In this document: piece after piece, positions 7,523-15,671 of the stretch
Layout: the number at the start of each line of letters is the position of its first letter
How positions within the stretch are numbered: position 1 is the stretch's first letter
Virus record (IMG/VR): IMGVR_UViG_3300042731_008554
Span: 1-23,152 of that record
DNA from: a virus
DNA: 23,152 nt
Reading direction: 5' to 3' (one strand)
The notes under the pieces: generated by a model
What the model was told of the DNA's origin: nothing
Database searches by the model: none
Seen by the model: only the letters and a program-made list of their open reading frames with translations
Made by a program: the position numbers and the translations under genes

Positions 7523-8401
7523 TTACACAGTGTTGGGCGAGCTCAGCTCGGCAACCAGGGCGCAGCCCCAATTGTCGCGGCGGACGCCGTGAGCATACCC
7601 CATCGTCATAACAAGTTCCCAGGCGCGTTTAGTGATGTCGCGGTCGGCCTCAAGTCTGGGCGCGCGACGCACGTCCAACGCCAGAGATTCGCGGTGGAAC
7701 AACCCGTTATAACCAGCGGTGCCGGCAGTGCCACGAACCGAGTCGGTGATGGTGCCTCTGGCGATATTCGCGCTGGTAAACCAGGTAGCGTTCATCCACG
7801 AGCCTACATAGAAGCCACGCATGGCTTCGTTAGCTATGTCGCCAAGGAACGCAAAGTTCGCTTCGGGTTTGCCAAGCTCAACCCAAACGTCATGCCACGC
7901 GAACGGGTGCAAGACGTAGCTGAGCGGGTTATTAACGGGCACGGCGCGAAGCTCGGACATTGCGGCGGCGCAACGTTCAATGCCAAGCGCTGAGCCAGCA
8001 TAACCAACCGTCGAAGCGAAGCTTGAAAAGTTGCCCAAGATATCGGTATCAACTTTGTATGCGATCGCAGCACCCATTTCAGAAGACGAGCTGCGACGCG
8101 CGTCCTCCGGGTCTGTGGTGATGCGCCGGTCGGTGAGTTCGACGCCGGTGACAATTTCACCGGGGGTCAGCGTCACCGCAGTGGATTTCGTCCACTGGGT
8201 CGGATTCACGAAGTCCTGATCTTCGTCGATGGTTCTAGCAGTCATCTGCGGGTAGATACCGATATGACGGTCCATCCAGCCCGATGCAGAGTAGTTCGTC
8301 ACCATCGCGGCCATCAGGTTCATCTCGCGCGCAACGAAAAGCGTATCCTCGTAGATATCCGGATACAACTTTTGCATTGACGCAACAGTTGAAAGAGTCA
8401 T
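7523..8401 (-). CDS. Major capsid protein (HK97-fold-like)
   Basis: This 292-residue protein follows the scaffold gene, the usual position for the shell protein. Features that fit include an N-terminal segment MTLSTVASMQKLYPDIYEDTLFVAREMNLMAAMV, a beta-rich E-loop-like region (PQMTARTIDEDQDF, TPGEIVTGVELTDRR), a central alpha/beta region (ALGIERCAAAMSELRAVP then YVLHPFAWHDVW), and RDNWGCALVAEL near the C-terminus. Length matches capsid proteins without an N-terminal delta domain, consistent with the separate scaffold gene and the absence of a visible maturation protease. The call rests on synteny and overall pattern more than on a diagnostic motif. Confidence 0.85.
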   Translation of the reverse strand: MTLSTVASMQKLYPDIYEDTLFVAREMNLMAAMVTNYSASGWMDRHIGIYPQMTARTIDEDQDFVNPTQWTKSTAVTLTPGEIVTGVELTDRRITTDPEDARRSSSSEMGAAIAYKVDTDILGNFSSFASTVGYAGSALGIERCAAAMSELRAVPVNNPLSYVLHPFAWHDVWVELGKPEANFAFLGDIANEAMRGFYVGSWMNATWFTSANIARGTITDSVRGTAGTAGYNGLFHRESLALDVRRAPRLEADRDITKRAWELVMTMGYAHGVRRDNWGCALVAELSSPNTV

Positions 8402-8419
8402 CTGAAGCTCTCCTGACTA

Positions 8420-9115
8420 TTAACCGTCGATAGCTTGACTGGGGAACGGCCCCAGGCCCTCATTGGTCGGCTGGAATACCCCAAGACCACCAGGGTCAGG
8501 TCTTCCAAAATACTCTTCCAGTCTTTGCTCGCGAGTTCTGCCGCCAGTTTTTCCCCCAGGATTTGGCGTGGTCATTTTAGGTTTCCGCGCCTGAGCTCCT
8601 GGCTCCAGCTTGGTGGCGTCATCTTCGCCATTATCGATGCCGCCATCTTCGCCATTATCTTCAGTGGTCGTCTTCTGCGGGGCAATAAGCGAAGCTAGCT
8701 TCTTCGCGTCATCGCGCATTTCCGTCTCATCATTGCCCTGAATGCGACCCCACAACTCAGCAGGAAGACCGGCCTCGCTGCCTATTGTGGTCCTGAGCAG
8801 GTTCTCGCGCTCGCCTTGCAGTTGAGCGCTAAGCGTAACGTTCTGCTCTCTTAGCTGGTCAATAACCCCTCTCAGGTCACCATCTTCTTCAAGTTTCTTC
8901 TGCTCAGCTTCCGCTTGCTTTGTCTCAAACGTGGCAAGCTTCCCCTGAAGTTCATCTAGCTTCGTTTGGAGATCGTTGCGCTGTGTGCGATACCTCGCAC
9001 TTTCGTCGCGCAAATCCTTGACGTAATCCGATGAAAATGTTTGTTTAGGTTCTGTGGTCTGAGCGCCGGGCTCATCCCCATTTGTGTTGTTCGGCTCCTG
9101 GCCGTTCTCATCCAT
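8420..9115 (-). CDS. Phage head scaffolding protein
   Basis: This gene encodes 231 residues, highly charged and hydrophilic. An acidic N-terminus (MDENGQEPNNTNGDEPGAQ) is followed by a long coiled coil at about 30-110 (YVKDLRDESARYRTQRNDL and following heptads), a central LPAELWGRI segment, an acidic low-complexity linker and a basic Gly/Arg-rich C-terminus. This arrangement is typical of phage scaffolds, whose basic C-terminus contacts the capsid protein. The start at 9113-9115 is preferred because GGGGGA lies just upstream; an in-frame ATG four codons earlier lacks such a site. It lies 18 bases before the capsid gene. Confidence 0.88.
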   Translation of the reverse strand: MDENGQEPNNTNGDEPGAQTTEPKQTFSSDYVKDLRDESARYRTQRNDLQTKLDELQGKLATFETKQAEAEQKKLEEDGDLRGVIDQLREQNVTLSAQLQGERENLLRTTIGSEAGLPAELWGRIQGNDETEMRDDAKKLASLIAPQKTTTEDNGEDGGIDNGEDDATKLEPGAQARKPKMTTPNPGGKTGGRTREQRLEEYFGRPDPGGLGVFQPTNEGLGPFPSQAIDG

Positions 9116-9154
9116 AGTTTCCCCCATAGATATTCTACCACATATTAAAAGGCG

Positions 9155-9517
9155 CTATATCCCGTAATCGGGACGACCAGACATAATATTGTATGCCTGT
9201 CTTGGCGAGATCGGGCTGCCGATTGCATCAAACACTTCAGACAGCCATCCCGCAAGCGCATCTGGCATTATCCATCTGCGTGTCCATATATCTGTTCTTG
9301 GGTCATATGGCGCACCGCTTTGCCACCTTTTTGATGCCTCAATATACTCATCACTGGGATTTGGGTCTGGGACTGGCGTGCCGGTTTTCCACAAATCAAC
9401 CAGTGTATCTTCTGCCCATTTTCCGCTGAGCATAGACGTGATCGGCGCAAGAACTCGCACAAGATCTGGACACGTTATAGCAACAGGGCTAGGTAGATCG
9501 CTTGCCGTTAGAACCAT
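9155..9517 (-). CDS. Hypothetical protein between minor head and scaffold genes
   Basis: This gene encodes 120 residues starting MVLTASDLPSPVAITCPDLVR. The ATG has AGGA about ten bases upstream inside a 12-base direct repeat. The protein is largely helical and tryptophan-rich (KWAEDTL, LWKTG, RWQSG, IWTRRWIMPDALAGWLSEVF) with a Pro-rich middle. There is no membrane segment or catalytic motif. The position, between an SPP1 gp7-type gene and the scaffold, often holds small head-assembly genes. I recognise no family; a head accessory role is inferred from location only. Confidence 0.7.
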   Translation of the reverse strand: MVLTASDLPSPVAITCPDLVRVLAPITSMLSGKWAEDTLVDLWKTGTPVPDPNPSDEYIEASKRWQSGAPYDPRTDIWTRRWIMPDALAGWLSEVFDAIGSPISPRQAYNIMSGRPDYGI

Positions 9518-9521
9518 TTTT

Positions 9522-9560
9522 CACAATCCTGGTATTATTGTTTGTAGACACAATCCTGGT
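9522..9560. repeat. 12-bp direct repeat, two copies
   Basis: CACAATCCTGGT occurs at 9522-9533 and again at 9549-9560, a 27-base period, in the 59-base gap between two head genes. On the minus strand each copy reads ACCAGGATTGTG and contains an AGGA Shine-Dalgarno-like core. Only the copy at 9522-9533 lies near a start codon. The second copy also forms a short CTGGT/ACCAG hairpin with 9567-9571. It may be a protein-binding site or a recent tandem duplication. Confidence 0.6.
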
Positions 9561-9576
9561 TATTTTACCAGTCTTT

Positions 9577-11529
9577 CTATTGCCCATAATCAACCTCGCG
9601 CAAATACAACAGCCAGTCTGCAACGCCAAACGCGGAATGCTCTGGCGTTACGCGAACAAAATCGTACGGCGAATACGCCGCATCGCCGCTCATAATAACT
9701 TCGCGCATCCACGCATACTCGCTATCGGCAATTGCTTCTATTGATACGCCCCTGGAGTTGGACGTTACCACGGCGATAATGCGATTTTTATCAGCGCCGT
9801 ACTGCGACGCAAGCTCAGAAGCAACCACGGGCGATCTTGAGAAGCTAGATAGCGCATCACTCAGTATTATAACATCATCTTCGTCAACCCCAGATGCATA
9901 TCTGATAAGGATGTCGTCCGCAAGCCCCTGGTCAATGCCGCGATATATTGGATTGCCATACGCAGGCAATATCTCAAGCCCATCGCGTATTACAGCCAAC
10001 TGCGATCTACTCAGCGAACGCACGCCACCTGACGTGTACTGTTGCAGCGCGCCCTTGAATTTGTAGTAATCGACGCGCGATGGTGCAATGTACCCGGCGA
10101 TCTGATGCACGCTAAGCGGTGCTGGTTGCGGTTGTGTAAATATCCTTGGTATACCGACGCCGCGCCCAACTGCCTGTGCGTAGCTGGCTTGGCGGTACAT
10201 GTTCCCAAACACAGGATCGTTGTACGGTACGGTAAGCTTGTTAAAGTCAAGCCCGCTGCGCCGCCAGTACTGCCACAGTTTATCTCCAAGTATCGATCGC
10301 TGAACATCAGTGGGCTGCGAGTTGAACCACTCCTCACCGGACAAAATTTCTCTTGGTGCCTCGTCTATATCAAAGCCAAGCTCTCTGTATGTCAATGTTT
10401 CTGGCAATGGCGTACACCTGCCCCTATGATGGTCCTCAAGCTCCTCTGTTACAGGGTGCCTTGAGCCGTGCCACGATACACAGCTCGCGCATGTCAGCCG
10501 GTCAAGCTCGGCCCACCAAATCCATCCCTTGATTACGCCACCATTCTCGACTGAATTCAGTCTGTATACTTCGTGCGACACAGTTCTGTACGCATTCATT
10601 TGCACCGTGCGCGTGATGCGCAGCGCGTCATTGAACGGCACATTATCGGTGTATCTTGCAATATAGCGTGCCGTCTTGATTGGGTTCCACCCCTTGGATA
10701 TACCGATTGTTGCAAGATTCCTCAGGATTTCTTCCGACTGCTCGCCATAATACCTGATGCGACTTAGCAATTCAGGGTTTTTTAGATAATTTGTTGCCGC
10801 AGTTACCCACCGCGGGTCAACATGATTCCACGCCGCTGCTATGCCCGCAAGCTGCGCCTCGCTATTTAGTCCATACTGGGCAAGTACCGCATTTAGCGCG
10901 TCACGCTCTGCCGCCGCTGCGGCATGTGATATCAGACCGTCAAGCTCCGACTCTAGCAATGCCGAAAACTCGCGCATTTCTTTGCCAAACTGGTAATTCA
11001 GCTTCATGTTCTTCAGTATCTCTTCCCAGTCTGACTCAGATAATGCCTGTCTAACTGCACGACCAACTATACCGGAAACGCCGCCATACATGGCAACCTC
11101 GGATGTTTTTCTTAGGCCGCTCGTTATAATTCCTGTCAACGACGGCACGCGCGCAGGCGATAAACCAATGCGGTACGTGCGCGTTCCTATTTTGGGCCGC
11201 GTGATTGGCGTTCTTATACCAGCTATGGTGACGGTTTTGTTGTAAATCCTTGGCCGGGTTATTGTTGCTATGATCTGCGGGATCGATGCGGACCTGGCGT
11301 TTATCGTGTCGGCTATCTCGTATACTGTATCCAGTGTAAGCTTTTCGGCGGCACCGCTGATGGATTGCGCAGCAACCCCAACGATCATCCTGTTCGTTGT
11401 GGTGTACAAGCGCGATCGTACGCCGGCATAAGCGTCACTTAGGATATATGCCGTGTCTGCATGTCGCGCAACAAGAGACGCGCGATTTACTGTCGCAATA
11501 TCTCCCAGGAGATCGTCAAACTCTGGCAA
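9577..11529 (-). CDS. SPP1 gp7-like minor head protein fused to ADP-ribosyltransferase-like domain
   Basis: This 650-residue protein follows the portal and methyltransferase genes. Residues about 280-405 match the phage Mu F/SPP1 gp7 head-morphogenesis domain: RITRTVQMNAYRT (304-316), a CASC pair (C347, C350), DHHRGRCTPLP (366-376) and EEWFNSQP (399-406). The N-terminal 280 residues are helical and probably contact portal and interior. The C-terminal part (about 470-650) has the pattern of an ADP-ribosyltransferase toxin fold: IYRG with R530, SSFSRSP (561-567) as the S-x-S strand, and MREVIM with E610, followed by DFVRV. The residue two before E610 is Met rather than Glu/Gln, so activity is uncertain. 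The start is TTG at 11527-11529, directly after the upstream stop, with GGGGGAG ahead of it. Confidence 0.85.
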   Translation of the reverse strand: MPEFDDLLGDIATVNRASLVARHADTAYILSDAYAGVRSRLYTTTNRMIVGVAAQSISGAAEKLTLDTVYEIADTINARSASIPQIIATITRPRIYNKTVTIAGIRTPITRPKIGTRTYRIGLSPARVPSLTGIITSGLRKTSEVAMYGGVSGIVGRAVRQALSESDWEEILKNMKLNYQFGKEMREFSALLESELDGLISHAAAAAERDALNAVLAQYGLNSEAQLAGIAAAWNHVDPRWVTAATNYLKNPELLSRIRYYGEQSEEILRNLATIGISKGWNPIKTARYIARYTDNVPFNDALRITRTVQMNAYRTVSHEVYRLNSVENGGVIKGWIWWAELDRLTCASCVSWHGSRHPVTEELEDHHRGRCTPLPETLTYRELGFDIDEAPREILSGEEWFNSQPTDVQRSILGDKLWQYWRRSGLDFNKLTVPYNDPVFGNMYRQASYAQAVGRGVGIPRIFTQPQPAPLSVHQIAGYIAPSRVDYYKFKGALQQYTSGGVRSLSRSQLAVIRDGLEILPAYGNPIYRGIDQGLADDILIRYASGVDEDDVIILSDALSSFSRSPVVASELASQYGADKNRIIAVVTSNSRGVSIEAIADSEYAWMREVIMSGDAAYSPYDFVRVTPEHSAFGVADWLLYLREVDYGQ

Positions 11530-12090
11530 TTATCTCTTTCTCCCCCACGCAAGCGTATCTGCCATGCCAGGATTCCCAACAATGGGCCATATGTGCTCGG
11601 CCCAAACGCGTCGCGGCCCCTCCCAATGTTTGTCTGGCGAAACGTCGTGTATTGCAATGATCCCTTTTCTAGTTAGCCACGGCCAAAATGCCTCGAAGTC
11701 GTGAAGCGCACCCTCGTAAGTGTGCGAGCCATCAATAAACAACATATTCACCGGCTTGTTCCACTTGGGGGCGATGTCTTGCGACAAACCAACAATTGGC
11801 CTTGCAAGGTGCTCTACACCAACACGCCTCATGTTTTCGCAGAAGTCATCCAGGTTGTGGTGCCATATTGCGTCGGAATACTCTTCCGTCTGATCGGTTT
11901 CGAATGGGTCGATTGCATACACTGTTTGGCCCGCCAGCGCCATTGCTGCTGTGCTAAGCCCTTTATAGCTGCCAATCTCAAGAATGTCGCCATATGCGTT
12001 GCGCGCCAGCATATGCAGCGCCGCACACTCTGCCTGCGTAAGGTACCCGCGAATACCATTAAGCCTGATAAATAGCTCGTCATTATCCAT
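11530..12090 (-). CDS. Class I SAM-dependent methyltransferase (Methyltransf_24-like) inside head operon
   Basis: This 186-residue protein has LEIGSYKGLST (37-47) as motif I, D61 (VYAIDPFE) for the SAM ribose, MLFIDGSHTYEG (116-127) and IIAIHDV (144-150). It belongs to the same broad group as the methyltransferase at 3638-4234 but is clearly divergent from it, so this is not a recent duplication. It is tightly packed between portal (two-base gap) and the minor head gene (stop and start adjacent). It could modify a virion protein or a sugar built by the cassette downstream; the target is unknown. Confidence 0.87.
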   Translation of the reverse strand: MDNDELFIRLNGIRGYLTQAECAALHMLARNAYGDILEIGSYKGLSTAAMALAGQTVYAIDPFETDQTEEYSDAIWHHNLDDFCENMRRVGVEHLARPIVGLSQDIAPKWNKPVNMLFIDGSHTYEGALHDFEAFWPWLTRKGIIAIHDVSPDKHWEGPRRVWAEHIWPIVGNPGMADTLAWGRKR

Positions 12091-12092
12091 AA

Positions 12093-13520
12093 CTAAAAGC
12101 CTGTGCGCGTCTGCATCTCTACAATTGCGTCGCTCATATTCATGTCGGACTCCTGCTTCTCATCGTCTATGCGCTCTTTTTCAGCTTCCCAATCCAGTCC
12201 GCGCTCTTCCGCCATTGTGCGTTTCGATTTGATGCCAAGTTCCTTGTCAACAAGCTGCACCTCCGCAACTTCTATTTCGGAAACCGGCAGCGGGTCTTTC
12301 CAATAAACGGACGGCGTTGCGATCTCGGTTCCATCCCACACAGCAAGCGAGCGTCGCGTCATTTCCGATATGCCGCGACCGTACAATTCACGCTTTAGCC
12401 TGGTGCGATCTAGCATGTCGGCGTACATCATTCTCAGGCCGAAGTTTGTCATCTGGCCGATTTTGTCCTTGTGTGTCTCTGTATCGACCACGCTTGCTTC
12501 CGAGTACAACGCGCCCCTTAGCATGTTGATCATCTGCATGGATGATGCGAGATCAGATTGCATTTCCAGGTTTCTAACAACGCTACCGTCTGGCAAATAG
12601 ATCATCGTATCGGGGCCGGTCTGCTGGTCCTCTTTCTTTTCTGGCTCCTTAGCGCCAACCACGACGGTCTGAGGGCTTGCGTGGTACCGTATAATCTTCA
12701 CGGTATTGGAAAGTACGAAGTTTAATACATCGTTCAGTTTCGCGTGGTGCAGGTCGGATTTCCCATAGCGGGCACGCGGGTTTGGCCAGTTTTTCCATTC
12801 CACAATTGGGGAGAACTGGTAATCCCATATATCTGCGCCAACAACTACCCATCTGCCGCTGTTGGGGCGCATCACGTAATCAGTAATCTCCCAGTATTCC
12901 GCGTCTGTGCCACGGATACCAACGTTTACATTGCCCTTAGGAACAATGTCTTGACGCCATCTCGTTGGCCCATCAGTAGTCCAGTGGATTTCGTACCACA
13001 GCACTTTGTTCCTGTCGGATTCGTCCCAAAATATCGTAACCTTATCGGTGTCCAACAGCGCAAGCCTGGGTGGCGTTACCGTATCGTCAGGCTCAAGAAT
13101 CTTGATGAACACGTGCCCGGTGACAAACCCCATTGTTGCGGCATCCACCAGGAATATTTCCCCGTCGTTTGCTCCCCAGAACATATCGATCGAGCGCTGC
13201 TCGTCCGATTCTTGCACATCGACACTCGCGCTTTCGATAGACGGCACAATGTCAAATCCATACGCCTGGCTGTCTTCCTGAACAAGGACGCGCGGCATCT
13301 CTGGCAGCATAAACGCGACTGCTCTATCTATGATGCCGGTCGTCAGGTTCATGATAACGTTATCGTCGCGCGTTCCCGGCCTCGGTCTTAGCTGTGGCTC
13401 GTGTGCCCCGTCATAGTACGCGAAAAACTCCTTTATTGCCCCCTGGCGATCGGAGCGCTCCTTGTCGCCCTTCTCTAACAGGGCGCGGTCTGATGGTTTG
13501 TATTCAACAGCAGAAGGCAT
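12093..13520 (-). CDS. Portal protein (SPP1 gp6-like)
   Basis: This 475-residue protein lies directly downstream of the large terminase and upstream of the gp7-type gene, the standard portal position. It starts MPSAVEYKPSDRALLEKGDK and contains the portal-like patterns NVIMNLTTGIIDRAVAFML (54-72), DAATMGFVTGHVFIKIL near 145 with LALLDTDKVTIFWDE near 180, and PIVEWKNWPNPRARYGKSDL. A long helical region follows (LASSMQMINMLRGALYSEA), ending in an acidic, Glu/Asp-rich C-terminal tail. GGGAG lies seven bases before the ATG. It forms the dodecameric DNA channel that docks the terminase. Confidence 0.9.
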   Translation of the reverse strand: MPSAVEYKPSDRALLEKGDKERSDRQGAIKEFFAYYDGAHEPQLRPRPGTRDDNVIMNLTTGIIDRAVAFMLPEMPRVLVQEDSQAYGFDIVPSIESASVDVQESDEQRSIDMFWGANDGEIFLVDAATMGFVTGHVFIKILEPDDTVTPPRLALLDTDKVTIFWDESDRNKVLWYEIHWTTDGPTRWRQDIVPKGNVNVGIRGTDAEYWEITDYVMRPNSGRWVVVGADIWDYQFSPIVEWKNWPNPRARYGKSDLHHAKLNDVLNFVLSNTVKIIRYHASPQTVVVGAKEPEKKEDQQTGPDTMIYLPDGSVVRNLEMQSDLASSMQMINMLRGALYSEASVVDTETHKDKIGQMTNFGLRMMYADMLDRTRLKRELYGRGISEMTRRSLAVWDGTEIATPSVYWKDPLPVSEIEVAEVQLVDKELGIKSKRTMAEERGLDWEAEKERIDDEKQESDMNMSDAIVEMQTRTGF

Positions 13521-13530
13521 TTAAAACTCC

Positions 13531-14988
13531 CTATCGATTGTACAGCCAGTTACCCTGTACAACCTTCACTTCGCGCGACGATCTGGTGGCGTGGTGCGCC
13601 ATACTAAGTGTGTCAACCTGATCTTTGTCTTTGCCGCGTGGAAACTCAAGCATTTCATCAATCAGATCGTCAACATAAGCGCCATGACCCAAGTATAGCA
13701 TACCGGCCTCGGCCAAAGCGCTTACACCGCGCGCCCTAGCTACCTTGTCTTTGTCATGATGCACGCCGCGAACAGGCCACGATGTTCTGGCAAGCATCTC
13801 CTGAACAGACGCCATCTGGAACTGGTTTTGCTCGATGATCACGTCATCTAACCTGTGATATTTATCGTGTGCCCGTTTGCATATCTCTTCTATGCGATGT
13901 ATTTGCTCGCGAAATGTCCATTTCCCGCGCGTAACGTTTAGAACAATTAGTCTTCCTGCCAAGTCCGCGCCGGCAGTCATAATGGCCGAATACGCAGACG
14001 TTTCGTTCTGGCTAATAGCAAGGTCAACTGTAACAACAACCTTGCGCAGCTTATTTATGGAGAACCCCTCAGGGTACCCACGCCTGATGTGCTCAATCTG
14101 GAACACCTCGCCCGATAAACCGCGCGGGTCGCCCTGGTACGATGCCCTGAACAGTACAGAGCCGATCTCTTTCTTGATTGCCTCAAGCTTTCCCATCGGC
14201 CATATATCCGGCCAATAACTATAAAAGCTTTCGCTTTCCGGGGGCTCTTCGATCACGGCTGGGGTATGCATAACGGTCCACCCTCCGGATTCTATGATGC
14301 GCCCGGCCATATCGTCGGAATTCCATCTCGTCATGATGACGCGAACAACTGCCTCTGGGCCATACAGGCGCGTAAGCAGCGTTAGCCTGAACCAATCCCA
14401 CACGCGGTCACGCTGCAACTGGGTGCGCGAGTTTTCGTCATCGTGTGGGTCGTCCAATACAACCATGCCGGTCAGACGACGACCAATGACGCCGCGACTC
14501 TGCACGCCGGACGAAAACAGCGTAACGTCCTTTGGCTGTCCGTACCTTAGACGCTGCGAGCGCCACTCAGCAACGCTGTAGTCTGTGTTCAACACCGTAT
14601 AATCGCCAGCGCGCCAATTGTCCTTGTCTGGCCTGATGTTAGGGAACACAAGATGGTACCTTGGGTCTGACTCGATCATCTGCGCAACTGCACGCGACCG
14701 GTCAGATGCCTGGGCATCAGATATAGACCCAATGTAATTTGTGCTTAATGGATTGTTGCCAATGTGCCACGCAACCAGAGCAAGAGAAATCCACGTGGTC
14801 TTTGCGCTGGAGGGCGGCGCAATAATCAGCAAACGCTTGATGTCTGGATTAGAAGCCGCCTGTATCCACTGCTTGTGGTGATCTGCTGGCGGGTGACCTA
14901 GAACAAATGCGCCAAACGCGGCAAGTGATTGCCTGGACGCTTGCGCCATAGCTGCCAACATACTTTCTGGATCAATCGTTTTACCCAT
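13531..14988 (-). CDS. terL: Terminase large subunit (ATPase/nuclease)
   Basis: This 485-residue packaging motor has Walker A at APPSSAKTT (57-65) and Walker B MVVLDD (175-180), with the acidic pair followed by PHDDENS. The coupling region VIMTRWNSDD is near 218. The RNase H-like nuclease domain shows VVTVDLAIS (D322), VIIEQNQF (E386) and DQVDTLSMA (D459), the three acidic metal ligands. All catalytic elements are present and length is normal. It overlaps the small subunit gene by 8 bases. The phylogenetic class (headful or cohesive end) cannot be read directly. Confidence 0.96.
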   Translation of the reverse strand: MGKTIDPESMLAAMAQASRQSLAAFGAFVLGHPPADHHKQWIQAASNPDIKRLLIIAPPSSAKTTWISLALVAWHIGNNPLSTNYIGSISDAQASDRSRAVAQMIESDPRYHLVFPNIRPDKDNWRAGDYTVLNTDYSVAEWRSQRLRYGQPKDVTLFSSGVQSRGVIGRRLTGMVVLDDPHDDENSRTQLQRDRVWDWFRLTLLTRLYGPEAVVRVIMTRWNSDDMAGRIIESGGWTVMHTPAVIEEPPESESFYSYWPDIWPMGKLEAIKKEIGSVLFRASYQGDPRGLSGEVFQIEHIRRGYPEGFSINKLRKVVVTVDLAISQNETSAYSAIMTAGADLAGRLIVLNVTRGKWTFREQIHRIEEICKRAHDKYHRLDDVIIEQNQFQMASVQEMLARTSWPVRGVHHDKDKVARARGVSALAEAGMLYLGHGAYVDDLIDEMLEFPRGKDKDQVDTLSMAHHATRSSREVKVVQGNWLYNR

Positions 14989-15487
14989 CTACGATTTTAA
15001 CCCTGTCGATTCTTTTCGCAAGCTCGGCCTGTACATCGCGCTGCTTTATGTCAGACATTTTAGGTGGCTCGTCAACGCCAAGCGCGGCATATGCCTTCCT
15101 AAGCTCTTCATCGCTGAGCTTGGCGCTGGCTATAATGTTAACTGAGCGCTGGTCAACTTTGCGCGGCGCATATGCGCCAATCAGCTTTGCCTCCATGTCT
15201 ATGATCTTCATACCACGGTCTATGGCTTGCAAGTTGCCGCCTGCGGCTTCCTCGTATATAGCAAGCCACAGCCTTTCCAGGCGCATGTACAATATCTCAC
15301 GGTACGCTCCCGCAAGCTCTGCGGTTCTGTCTTGTAATTCAACAAGCTGCCGCCTGATTGCGGCGTTCACCGTGCTGGTTGCAACGCCGCGCTGATTGGC
15401 AATATCTTGCGGGCTCGCGCCCGCCAGAACCATTTCCAGTATCTCGTAGCTTTCTGTGGTTCTTTCAATCTCTCTATACCCGGCCAT
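14981..15487 (-). CDS. terS: Terminase small subunit
   Basis: This 168-residue protein lies immediately before TerL. An N-terminal helix-turn-helix (TESYEILEMVLAGASPQDIANQRG then VATSTVNAAIRRQLVEL, about 9-50) fits the DNA-recognition domain, followed by a central helical oligomerisation region (AYREILYMRLERLWLAIYEEA) and a C-terminal SDEELRKAYAALGV segment. The ATG at 15485-15487 is preferred because GAGGAGGA lies directly upstream; an ATG at 15508 would add MTETRRK and has no good site. It recognises the packaging start site and regulates TerL. Confidence 0.85.
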   Translation of the reverse strand: MAGYREIERTTESYEILEMVLAGASPQDIANQRGVATSTVNAAIRRQLVELQDRTAELAGAYREILYMRLERLWLAIYEEAAGGNLQAIDRGMKIIDMEAKLIGAYAPRKVDQRSVNIIASAKLSDEELRKAYAALGVDEPPKMSDIKQRDVQAELAKRIDRVKIVDG

Positions 15488-15671
15488 CTTCCTCCTCGTC
15501 TCTGTCATACAGCAGACGACGCACTGCGCCAGCCGCTACCAGAGCAAGGGCGAGAAGCGCTTCGCGTCTAGCGGCCATCGCAAGCGCTGCCATGTCGCGC
15601 AGCGCGGTTGCTCCACCCCCAGCACGACCGCGCCGCGCTCTGCCTCCGCCCCCCTTTTTTGGCCCAGGCAC
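15474..15671 (-). CDS. Small basic/hydrophobic protein upstream of terminase
   Basis: This gene encodes 65 residues from a GTG start (15669-15671) that overlaps the upstream stop as TAGTG, with GGGGGAG six bases ahead. The N-terminus MPGPKKGGGGRARRGRAGGG is a Gly/Arg/Lys tail like those that bind nucleic acid. Residues 33-56 (MAARREALLALALVAAGAVRRLL) form an alanine/leucine-rich helix that could be weakly membrane-associated, and the C-terminus is acidic. The stop overlaps the small terminase start. It may act with the terminase on DNA. No family recognised, and the low-complexity composition lowers confidence. Confidence 0.6.
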   Translation of the reverse strand: MPGPKKGGGGRARRGRAGGGATALRDMAALAMAARREALLALALVAAGAVRRLLYDRDEEEDGRV

